From positions 1 through 31,157 of the forward strand of contig JAEZFW010000051.1 in NCBI GenBank assembly GCA_023417315.1: DNA of 31,157 nucleotides, given 5' to 3'. The translations under genes were made by a program, and so were the position numbers. Source of the stretch: Pseudomonadota bacterium (lineage in GTDB: Bacteria > Pseudomonadota > Gammaproteobacteria > Steroidobacterales > Steroidobacteraceae). This document shows, one piece after another, positions 22,344-31,157 of this stretch (position 1 is the first letter of the stretch; the number at the start of each line of letters is the position of its first letter). A model generated the notes under the pieces. That model had not been told where the DNA came from, did not search any database, and saw only the letters and a program-made list of their open reading frames with translations.

Positions 22344-23954
22344 ATGAATTCAGACGACGTATACGCTGGACGCGTGCGAGCGACATCATCGAATGGCGGG
22401 CGCGGCTCCCGAACGGCCCCGAGCAGGGTCAGTTTGCGGCATTGGATATTGCTCCTGGCCATCACCGTCAGTTGCGTGGCCGGCGCGGCCGTCTCGCGCT
22501 CGACCTCGGACGCCAGCAAGCAACCCGCTCGCTATCGCTTCGCGCCGAGCACGGTGTTGGAGATGGCGCAGAAGCTGTCCACCCGGAGCTACTCGGTGGA
22601 GCGCATTCCGGACAACTCGCCGCTGCGTCAACTTTCTTACGATCAGTATCGAATGATCCGGGTGAATCCGAACAGCGCGGTCTGGCGCAATGAGCAGGTG
22701 CCATTTCGATTCGAGGTGCTGCCCGCTGGCTTTCACTTCACGCTACCGGTGCGCGTATCTGTCGTTGAAAGCGCCATGGCTCGTGAGATTACGCCTGCCG
22801 CTAGCACCTTCCAGATCGATCCAGCCGTAGCCAAGCTCATCGGCAACACACAAGTGCCTTTGTCAGGCATGCGCCTGCAGACGCGCCTCAACTCACGCTC
22901 CAGTTGGGATGAATTCGTCTCGTTCCAAGGAGCATCGTACTTCCAAGCAATTCCGAAGGACGCGAGCTACGGCCTTTCCTCGCGCGGCCTCGCGATCCGC
23001 ACCGCTCATCCGCAAGGCGAGGAGTTTCCCGAATTCACGCAGTTCTGGGTCGAGCGGCCTTCCGCCAATGCATCGGGCATCGTCGTGCACGCATTACTCG
23101 ACAGTCCCTCCACCACGGGTGCTTACCGGTTCTCGATCACTCCCGGTGCCGAAACGATCATGGATGTCGACCTGACATTATTCCCGCGCACGGCGCTCGA
23201 CGACGTCGGGATCGCGACGCTCACGTCGATGTTCCTGTTCGATGAGTCCGAACGCACACGCATCGATGACTTCCGCGACGAGGTCCACGAGTCGGACGGA
23301 TTGCAGATCGTGCTCGGCTCCGGAGAGCACGTGTTCCGTCCGCTGCGCAATCCCACGCAGCTGCAGATCTCTGCCTTCACTTCGCAAGCACCGCGTGCGT
23401 TTGGGCTCGTCCAGCGCTCGCGCCGCCTATCGGACTTCCATGATCTCGAGGCCGATTACGAGGATCGACCCAGCGCCTGGATCGAGCCGACCAGCGAGTG
23501 GGGCCCTGGCGAGGTGCAGTTGATCGAGATCCCGACCGATCGCGAGACCAACGACAACATCGTCGCGATGTGGAAGCCCAAGGAAACGATCCAAGCGGGC
23601 AAGCCGTGGCACACCTCGTATCGCATCCGCTGGACGAATACACCGCGCGTGATGCCCCGCTTGGGCCGTGTAACCTCGACACGCACCGGTCCCACGAGCG
23701 ACGGTAGACGGCGTTTGTTCATCGTCGAATTCGTCGGCGCCGGGCGCGAAGTCGCAGGATTGAAGCTCGATGTCGGCAGCTCCGCCGGCCGAGTGTCGAA
23801 TCCCATGTTGCAGCCGAACCGCCTAACGAAGGGAATTCGTGCAAGCTTCGAGCTCAGCCCTGAAGATGCGAACCTTGCCGAGCTGCGTATGCGCATCTTG
23901 AAAGGCGACCGGCCTATGACGGAAACATGGCTCTATAGATGGACGGCCAGTTAA
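22344..23954 (+). CDS. opgG: Periplasmic glucan biosynthesis protein OpgG/OpgD
   Basis: Acts in the periplasm on the beta-1,2-glucan backbone made by OpgH during synthesis of osmoregulated periplasmic glucans. The 536-residue product has a long N-terminal region and a hydrophobic export segment (about 34-50, WILLLAITVSCVAGAAV). The MdoG domain follows, with LSYDQYRMIRVNP, FQGASYFQAIPKDASYGLSSRGLAI, EFPEFTQFWVERP and RRLSDFHDLEADYEDRPSAWIEP, all hallmark segments. Start MNSDDVYAG at 22344 is preferred; AGGAG at 22326-22330 is rather far (13 bases). Upstream codons are in frame but unlike the family. The adjacent glucosyltransferase makes OpgG the better name, though OpgD-type is possible. Overlaps opgH by 16 bases. 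Confidence 0.93.
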   Translation: MNSDDVYAGRVRATSSNGGRGSRTAPSRVSLRHWILLLAITVSCVAGAAVSRSTSDASKQPARYRFAPSTVLEMAQKLSTRSYSVERIPDNSPLRQLSYDQYRMIRVNPNSAVWRNEQVPFRFEVLPAGFHFTLPVRVSVVESAMAREITPAASTFQIDPAVAKLIGNTQVPLSGMRLQTRLNSRSSWDEFVSFQGASYFQAIPKDASYGLSSRGLAIRTAHPQGEEFPEFTQFWVERPSANASGIVVHALLDSPSTTGAYRFSITPGAETIMDVDLTLFPRTALDDVGIATLTSMFLFDESERTRIDDFRDEVHESDGLQIVLGSGEHVFRPLRNPTQLQISAFTSQAPRAFGLVQRSRRLSDFHDLEADYEDRPSAWIEPTSEWGPGEVQLIEIPTDRETNDNIVAMWKPKETIQAGKPWHTSYRIRWTNTPRVMPRLGRVTSTRTGPTSDGRRRLFIVEFVGAGREVAGLKLDVGSSAGRVSNPMLQPNRLTKGIRASFELSPEDANLAELRMRILKGDRPMTETWLYRWTAS

Positions 23955-26056
23955 GAACTGCTCCCCCCGAAAACCGCGACGTGGTCCGTGGCGGCATGCC
24001 TTACGAGCGTCCGCTCGAGATGCCTGTCCAGGATCTCGCGCATGCACCCCCTTCGGAGGGACTCGAAACGCTCGACGCGCGCACGATCGCAGCCCGTGTG
24101 ATCGCCGTGGGTGGCATGCTCGCCGTTACGATCTACGGCGTCCGCGAGATGCTGGCAATCGTGAGCGTCTCTGACATGACGGTCCTGCAGGGAGTCATGT
24201 TGTTCTTCTTCGCGATCACGCTTGCATGGATCGGGTTCGCCGCCTCGTCGGGCGTCGCGGGATTATTGATTCCCGCCCCGAAGCATCCGAGTGCCTCGCC
24301 GGCGAACAGCCGCACGGCGCTGCTCATGCCGATCTACAACGAAGACCCGACGCGCACGACCGCGGCGCTGCAAGCGATGGCGGAGGATCTCGCGCGGATC
24401 GATGCCGCTCAGTATTTCGAGATCGTCATTCTCTCCGATACGACTCAAGTCGATCCTTGGGTTGGAGAATCGCTCGCGGTCGATCGATTGCGCCGCGAGC
24501 TGCGCAACATCATGCCCGTCTGGTATCGCCGCCGCTGGCACAACACCGGACGCAAGGCCGGCAACGTAGAAGAGTTCGTGAAGCGCTGGGGCGGGCGCTA
24601 TGACTACATGATCGTCCTCGATGCGGACAGCTTGATGACGGCTGACACGATGATCGAGCTCGTGCGCCGTATGCAGGGGGATCCGAAGCTCGGCATCCTG
24701 CAAACCGTGCCGCTCTTGATCGGCAGCTCGAGCCTGTTCTCACGTCTGCAGCAATTCGCCGGCCGCGTTTACGGGGCCTTGATCGCACGCGGTGTGGCTG
24801 CATGGTCGGGCAACGAAGGCAACTATTGGGGACACAACGCCATCATTCGGGTCGCCGCATTCGCAGAAGCGTGTGGGCTGCCGCAGCTTCCGGGGCGCCG
24901 GCCGTTCGGCGGCCATGTGCTGTCACATGACTTCGTCGAAGCCGCATTCATTCGCCGCGCGGGGTGGAAAGTGCAAATGGCGACCGATCTCGAAGGCTCA
25001 TGGGAGGAAAGCCCGCCCTCGCTGGTCGACATCGCCATTCGCGATCGCCGGTGGGCACAAGGCAATCTTCAGCACACCAAGATCATCGGGGCGAACGGCC
25101 TTGCGTTCACCAATCGCGCACACTTCTTCATTGGCATCATGAGCTACTTGTCCTCGCCGCTGTGGCTGATGCTCCTGCTCGTCGGTTTCGCGCTGACGTT
25201 GCAGGCCTCGCTCATTCGTCCCGAGTACTTCACGAGCGAGTTCCAGCTGTTTCCGAACTGGCCAGTGTTCGATGCACCCCGCATGACGAAGCTGTTCATC
25301 TTCACGATGATCATCTTGTTCACGCCCAAGGTGCTCGGTTGGTTGCGAGGTTTATTCGTTTCGAAAGTACGCAAGGGCTGTGGAGGCGTGGTGGGGCTCA
25401 CGGTCAGCACGCTCTTGGAGACGATCGTCTCGGCACTGTATGCGCCGATCATGATGCTGGTTCAGACGCAGCACGTCGTTTCGATCATCACAGGTCGCGA
25501 TTCGGGCTGGGGCCCGCAGCGCCGTCATGCCGCGATGACAGCGTGGGGGGAAGCGTGGAGCGTGCACTGGCCTCACGTCGTGATGGGGCTCATCTTCGGC
25601 GCGCTTGCCTACTTGCTGTCGCCCACGCTGCTCGCGTGGCTGTCGCCGACGCTGGCAGGTTTGTTACTCGCGATTCCCTTGTCAAAGATCAGCGGCAACC
25701 CCAACGCGGGACGGATCCTGCGCAAGCTCGCGCTTCTGCGCACGCCTGAAGAGCATCACGTTCCGGAGTTGATGCGTCGTCGCGACGAGTTGGTCGAGCT
25801 CGCACCTCCAGTGCCTCGCGAAGCATTGCGCTTTATTGCACGCAATCGCCAAGCGATGCTGGCGCACATCAGCGGCAATCTGCCCCGCCCGCAAGAAACG
25901 CGTGGGCACCCCGATCCACATCGCCTCACCGCGGAGCAGAAAGTCATGGATGCGAAAACGCTTCAGGAAGCACTCAGCTGGCTGGGTCCCGCCGAACGAG
26001 TGCACGTCGCGGGCGATCCGCGACTGCTCGAACGCCTCGCCGAACTGCCGGACTGA
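23939..26056 (+). CDS. opgH: Glucans biosynthesis glucosyltransferase OpgH
   Basis: Inner-membrane GT2 enzyme polymerising and exporting the beta-1,2-linked backbone of osmoregulated periplasmic glucans from UDP-glucose. It has 705 residues, shorter than the E. coli protein mainly at the ends. Membrane segments lie at about 52-68, 83-110, 398-425, 450-466, 485-508 and 545-580. Catalytic GT2 motifs: Asp167 (LSDTTQ), LDADS with Asp228/Asp230, SHDFVEAAFIRR with Asp331, and RDRRWAQGNLQH (368-379) replacing the usual QxxRW, as is typical in OpgH. Start at 23939 lies inside the end of opgG without a Shine-Dalgarno; in-frame ATG 23996 is an alternative. Confidence 0.95.
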   Translation: MDGQLRTAPPENRDVVRGGMPYERPLEMPVQDLAHAPPSEGLETLDARTIAARVIAVGGMLAVTIYGVREMLAIVSVSDMTVLQGVMLFFFAITLAWIGFAASSGVAGLLIPAPKHPSASPANSRTALLMPIYNEDPTRTTAALQAMAEDLARIDAAQYFEIVILSDTTQVDPWVGESLAVDRLRRELRNIMPVWYRRRWHNTGRKAGNVEEFVKRWGGRYDYMIVLDADSLMTADTMIELVRRMQGDPKLGILQTVPLLIGSSSLFSRLQQFAGRVYGALIARGVAAWSGNEGNYWGHNAIIRVAAFAEACGLPQLPGRRPFGGHVLSHDFVEAAFIRRAGWKVQMATDLEGSWEESPPSLVDIAIRDRRWAQGNLQHTKIIGANGLAFTNRAHFFIGIMSYLSSPLWLMLLLVGFALTLQASLIRPEYFTSEFQLFPNWPVFDAPRMTKLFIFTMIILFTPKVLGWLRGLFVSKVRKGCGGVVGLTVSTLLETIVSALYAPIMMLVQTQHVVSIITGRDSGWGPQRRHAAMTAWGEAWSVHWPHVVMGLIFGALAYLLSPTLLAWLSPTLAGLLLAIPLSKISGNPNAGRILRKLALLRTPEEHHVPELMRRRDELVELAPPVPREALRFIARNRQAMLAHISGNLPRPQETRGHPDPHRLTAEQKVMDAKTLQEALSWLGPAERVHVAGDPRLLERLAELPD

Positions 26057-26110
26057 GTAGAAGCGACAGCCGTAGCCTTTAGGCAAGCATCCTTCCGCGG
26101 CGGAGAATGA

Positions 26111-26278
26111 TGATCTCACGGCGACCGCGGCGACGCGGCGAAGAACCGGAAGACAATACTCTCGCAGAGATGCGGAGACGAAGAGATAAGAAAGAGTCTT
26201 GTTCACTCTGAATCTCTGCGTCTCTGCGGCTCCGCGAGAGATTATCCTCTCTTAGGCCGCGTTCGCCGCGAGAGATCC
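26111..26278. repeat. Nested CGCAGAG / CGCGGCGA palindromic repeat
   Basis: The outer arms are at about 26111-26140 (GATCTCACGGCGACCGCGGC) and 26251-26278; the reverse complement of the latter reads GGATCTCTCGCGGCGAACGC. The inner arms are at about 26159-26187 (CTCTCGCAGAGATGCGGAGA) and 26211-26244; the reverse complement of the latter contains CTCTCGCGGAGCCGCAGAGA. The arm ends share CTCTCGC with the CGCCAAG-type copies at 7283-7390 and 13954-14117. It starts about 55 bases after the opgH stop and fills most of the gap before the second treZ. Confidence 0.75.
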
Positions 26279-26347
26279 ATCTCCTCCGTCGTGTAACTGA
26301 CACCGTAGTAACGGAACTTTGGCGGCCATCTGTCGCTTCCCGACTCG

Positions 26348-28216
26348 ATGGAAAACAACGTTCATACGCTCGAGCTGGGTGCGCATTTCTCTCGTGGTGA
26401 AACGCGGTTCCGCGTGTGGGCGCCCGATGCCTCGAGCGTCGCGGTGGTCTTCTCGGACTCTACGCCGCCGCTGGCGCTCGAGCGCGACACCAACGGCTAC
26501 TTCGTCGGCGCATCGCGCGAAACGCCGCCCGGAACGCTCTACAAGTATCGTGTCGATGACAAAGGCCCGTGGCCCGATCCATGCTCGAGATACCAGCCGC
26601 AGGGTGTGCATGGCCCTTCGATGGTCGTGGACCCCGATAGCTACCGATGGAACGATGCGAAGTGGCGCGGCATCGAGCTTGCCGGCCAGATCATCTACGA
26701 GCTGCACATCGGTACGTTCACACCGGCAGGTACATTCGACGCTGCGCTCGAAAAGCTCGAGTACCTGCGCGATATAGGTATCACCGTCATCGAGGTGATG
26801 CCCGTGTCGGAATGCCCAGGACGCTGGAATTGGGGATACGACGGCGTGCAGCTATTCGCACCGTATCACGTCTATGGCGAGTACGACGCATTCAAACGCT
26901 TCATCGATCGCGCGCATGCGCTCGGCCTCGCCGTCATCCTCGACGTCGTCTACAACCATTTGGGTCCCGATGGCAATTACCTGCCGTGCTTCAGCTCGCA
27001 CTTCTTCAGCAAGCGCTACAAGACCGAATGGGGTCAGGCGCTGAACTTCGACGATGAGCATGCCGTCGGTGCGCGCGACTTCGTTCTGGCGAATGCCTGC
27101 TATTGGATTCGCGATTTTCACCTCGATGGACTGCGGCTCGATGCGACCCAGTCGATCTTCGATTCGAGCCAGCGACATATTCTCGCGGAACTGGTCACGA
27201 AGACTCGCGCGGCCGCCGTCCCGCGCAGCATCATCATCACCGCCGAGAATGAGCCTCAGTGCAGCGAGCACCTTCTATCCCAGGAGTGCGGAGGCCTCGA
27301 TATCGACGGGATGTGGAACGATGATTTTCATCATGCCGCGAGCGTCGCGCTGCGCGGCAGTCGCGATGGTTACATGCTGGACTACACAGGCCGCGCGCAG
27401 GAGTTCGTGTCCGCCGCGAAATACGGCTTCTTGTATCAGGGTCAACGATACGCGTGGCAGGGCAAGCCCCGGGGCTCACCGCTCCGCGACGCGTCTCCCG
27501 ACGCGTGCATCGTCTTCCTCGACAACCACGATCAGGTCGCCAATCACTTCATCGGCCATCGCATCACGGCCCGTACCTCGCCCCAACTGTATCGCGCGAT
27601 GGCCGCACTCCTGCTCCTCGGACCGCAGACGCCGCTCATCTTCATGGGACAAGAATTCGACGCTTCCACGCCGTTCGCATTCTTTGCAGACCACAACGAG
27701 GAGCTACGCAAGCTCGTGCATAAAGGGCGCCGCGAGTTCGTCGGCCAGTTCCGCGCGTACTCGGATAAGGCGGTGCAAGCGCTGGTCCCGGATCCGAGCG
27801 ACGAGCGAGCCTTCATGAGCTCGAAGTTGGATTGGAGCGAGACAACGAAGAACGCAGCCGCGTTGTCGTTCCATCGCGATCTGATCCGCTTGCGTCGCGA
27901 TGATCCGGTGCTCTCAGCTCCCGATTCCTACCGCTTCGATGGTGCAACCTTGAGCGAACGATCGTTCGTGCTGCGCTGGATCACTGCCGAGGGGACGGAC
28001 CGATTGCTCATCGTGAACCTAGATCGGGAGCTGCGCTTCGAGTCCATCGCGGAGCCGATGATCGCACCCCCACGAGGCAAGCAATGGTCGGTGCTGTGGT
28101 CCAGTGAGGACGCGCGCTACGGCGGTCATGGAGTCATTCCGCCTTGCGACGACGAGGGACGCGGGCGCTGGTTCATTGGTGCGCAGAGCGCGGTGCTGCT
28201 GCAGGCAGTCGAGTGA
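26348..28216 (+). CDS. treZ: Second malto-oligosyltrehalose trehalohydrolase paralogue
   Basis: A 622-residue GH13 protein with the same plan as the TreZ at 16963-18759 but clearly diverged. It has the N-terminal beta-sandwich (RFRVWAPDASSVAVVF), GRWNWGYDGVQLFAPYHVYGE and DVVYNHLGPDGNYLP. Asp265 lies in LDGLRLDATQSIF, Glu300 in ITAENEP and Asp395 in FLDNHDQ, so all three catalytic acids are kept. WNDDFHHAASVAL matches the TreZ-specific region. The expected activity is release of trehalose from maltooligosyl trehalose, though related specificity cannot be excluded. No Shine-Dalgarno precedes ATG 26348. It is followed by the GH133-type debranching enzyme after 40 bases, so the two are probably co-transcribed. 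No second treY accompanies it. Confidence 0.9.
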   Translation: MENNVHTLELGAHFSRGETRFRVWAPDASSVAVVFSDSTPPLALERDTNGYFVGASRETPPGTLYKYRVDDKGPWPDPCSRYQPQGVHGPSMVVDPDSYRWNDAKWRGIELAGQIIYELHIGTFTPAGTFDAALEKLEYLRDIGITVIEVMPVSECPGRWNWGYDGVQLFAPYHVYGEYDAFKRFIDRAHALGLAVILDVVYNHLGPDGNYLPCFSSHFFSKRYKTEWGQALNFDDEHAVGARDFVLANACYWIRDFHLDGLRLDATQSIFDSSQRHILAELVTKTRAAAVPRSIIITAENEPQCSEHLLSQECGGLDIDGMWNDDFHHAASVALRGSRDGYMLDYTGRAQEFVSAAKYGFLYQGQRYAWQGKPRGSPLRDASPDACIVFLDNHDQVANHFIGHRITARTSPQLYRAMAALLLLGPQTPLIFMGQEFDASTPFAFFADHNEELRKLVHKGRREFVGQFRAYSDKAVQALVPDPSDERAFMSSKLDWSETTKNAAALSFHRDLIRLRRDDPVLSAPDSYRFDGATLSERSFVLRWITAEGTDRLLIVNLDRELRFESIAEPMIAPPRGKQWSVLWSSEDARYGGHGVIPPCDDEGRGRWFIGAQSAVLLQAVE

Positions 28217-28240
28217 TGGAGGTGATGTAAGTGATGGAGG
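28213..28240. repeat. 9-bp tandem repeat over the treZ paralogue stop codon
   Basis: GTGATGGAG, GTGATGTAA, GTGATGGAG in tandem. The stop codon of the upstream treZ paralogue (28214-28216) lies in the first unit. The array stops just before the AGGAG ribosome binding site of the next gene. Confidence 0.75.
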
Positions 28241-28256
28241 CAAGGAGAATCACGTC

Positions 28257-30281
<2,025 letters not shown>

Positions 30282-30285
30282 TCCA

Positions 30286-30417
30286 CGCGGCAAACTGGCC
30301 AACTGGCTAACTGGCCACTGGCAAGAGAAGAGCGCCAGCTCGTGGCAGGCACCCTCATGCAAGTTCGCGCTCGCATTCTTCTCTGGCCAGTGGCCGGTTA
30401 GCCAGTTAGCCGCGCGG
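30286..30417. repeat. AACTGGCY octamer palindromic repeat
   Basis: The left arm (30286-30333) has AACTGGCC, AACTGGCT, AACTGGCC, ACTGGC, then AAGAGAAGAG. The right arm (about 30371-30417) is its inverse, with TTCTTCTCTGGCCAGTGGCC followed by GGTTAGCCAGTTAGCC. It begins five bases after the debranching-enzyme stop. A separate 8-bp perfect hairpin, GCGCGGAG 30412-30419/CTCCGCGC 30432-30439, follows. Together these fill most of the gap before the hemerythrin gene. Confidence 0.8.
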
Positions 30418-30496
30418 AGCGCTGTGTGGAACTCCGCGCACGAGCCGCACATTCCTTGGTGCAGCCCGCCACTCACATTAATTAGAGGAGCTAGCC

Positions 30497-31123
30497 ATGG
30501 CACGAGCGACGCCGCAGAGAGCGACAGATGCACCACGCGATGCGATCGCATTGCTGAAGCAGGACCACCGGACGGTGGAAGCTCTGTTCGATCAGTTCGA
30601 AGATGCAGAGGGACAGGAGCAATCGCAGCTCGCCGAGCGCATTTGCAACATGTTGACCGTGCATGCGCAGATCGAAGAAGAGATCATGTATCCGGCCGCG
30701 AAGGAGGCATTCGAGGAAGAGGAGGAAGAGGATCTCGTTCACGAAGCCGCCGTCGAGCATGCCTCCGCGAAAGACTTGATCGCGAAGATCGAAGGCATGA
30801 CCCCGGATGACGAAGCGTTCGAAGCCACGGTCAAGGTACTGAGCGAATACGTCAAGCATCACGTGAAGGAAGAGGAAAACGAGCTCTTCCCGGCGCTCAA
30901 GAAAACTGAGCTCGATCTAAAAGAGATGGGCACACGTCTAGCCGAACGCAAGTTCGCGCTGATGGAGGAGATGGGCATCGAGGAGGAAGAACCGCCCGCT
31001 CCACAGCGTAAAAAGTCGGCGACACGCTCGACGAGCCGTGCGTCTTCTTCGAAATCCCGCCAAGCACGCGCGGGCAGCCGCAGCAAGTCCGCCCGCAACT
31101 CGGGCCGCTCGGCCAGGCATTAG
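30497..31123 (+). CDS. Hemerythrin (HHE) domain protein with basic C-terminal tail
   Basis: A 208-residue cytoplasmic protein. Residues about 14-155 form a hemerythrin-like four-helix bundle that should bind a di-iron centre: KQDHRTVEALFDQF (His24), TVHAQIEEEIMYP (His56, Glu60), VEHASAKDLIAKIEG (His88) and EYVKHHVKEEENELFP (His121/His122, Glu126). Family members sense or store oxygen, nitric oxide or iron. The final 40 residues (171-208) are almost only Lys, Arg, Ser and Ala, like histone or nucleoid-protein tails, suggesting nucleic-acid contact; that is inference. AGAGGAG (30484-30490) lies six bases before the ATG. Stop TAG at 31121-31123, just before the terminal G-run. Confidence 0.93.
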   Translation: MARATPQRATDAPRDAIALLKQDHRTVEALFDQFEDAEGQEQSQLAERICNMLTVHAQIEEEIMYPAAKEAFEEEEEEDLVHEAAVEHASAKDLIAKIEGMTPDDEAFEATVKVLSEYVKHHVKEEENELFPALKKTELDLKEMGTRLAERKFALMEEMGIEEEEPPAPQRKKSATRSTSRASSSKSRQARAGSRSKSARNSGRSARH

Positions 31124-31128
31124 TCGAC

Positions 31129-31157
31129 GGGGGGGGGGGGGGGGGGGGGGGGGGGGG
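31129..31157. other. Terminal run of 29 G, probably a sequencing/assembly artefact
   Basis: The window ends in an uninterrupted G homopolymer directly after GTCGAC. Such runs are typical of two-colour sequencing dropout at a contig end. It should not be read as biology without independent reads. Confidence 0.8.

Noticed and set aside
22121..22519. N-terminal extension of the mannose-1-phosphate guanylyltransferase-like gene
   Set aside because: The sequence is not protein-like, overlaps the divergent opgG start, and a good AAGGAG site precedes ATG 22120.
31129..31157. G-quadruplex or telomere-like end
   Set aside because: A pure G homopolymer at the end of the window is far more likely a sequencing artefact.

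Overview
The window reads as a GC-rich chromosomal segment of a proteobacterium, most likely a gammaproteobacterium. The evidence is a full-length GlnE, a TonB with a canonical intrinsic terminator, an opgGH pair and proteobacterial-type glycogen/trehalose genes. Genus cannot be read from the sequence. The window looks like a whole assembled contig: it starts inside a 7-bp tandem repeat and ends in a run of 29 G that is probably an artefact. No rRNA, tRNA, transposase, prophage or CRISPR array was seen.

Layout. (1) 1-5133, minus strand: glnE, then a small CHCC zinc-finger protein, a PaiB-like flavin-binding protein and agmatine deiminase, a nitrogen/polyamine-flavoured run. (2) 5274-7861, plus strand: tonB with terminator, a 395-bp gap holding a possible cloverleaf structure, an exported trypsin-fold protein that has lost its catalytic serine, and a small lipoprotein. 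(3) 7976-9307, minus strand: apbE preceded by a small membrane protein. (4) 9615-13937, plus strand: an orphan PAS histidine kinase, a DUF1857/AtaL-like protein, an 800-bp gap with two palindromic elements, and a Tat-exported Gfo/Idh/MocA oxidoreductase. (5) 14135-20906, minus strand: a tightly overlapping glgX-treZ-treY operon turning glycogen or maltodextrin into trehalose. (6) 21107-22120, minus strand: a mannose-1-phosphate guanylyltransferase-like gene, divergent from opgG-opgH (22344-26056, plus), which make osmoregulated periplasmic glucans. (7) 26348-31123, plus strand: a second treZ, a GH133-type glycogen debranching enzyme, and a hemerythrin protein with a basic tail.

How it fits together: the right half is an osmotic/desiccation-type carbohydrate block. 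GlgX and the GH133-type enzyme debranch glycogen, TreY isomerises the chain end to a trehalosyl unit, either TreZ releases trehalose, and OpgGH build periplasmic glucan. Two debranching enzymes of unrelated families and two TreZ paralogues sit within 16 kb.

The most unusual signal is not a gene. Most intergenic gaps carry short tandem arrays or imperfect palindromes built from 7-9 bp units of several different sequences (TGGGCTC, CGCCAAG, GGATAGC, CGCAGAG, AACTGGCC and others), usually within a few tens of bases after a stop codon. Two further palindromes of another type lie at 11672-11866 and 12088-12199.
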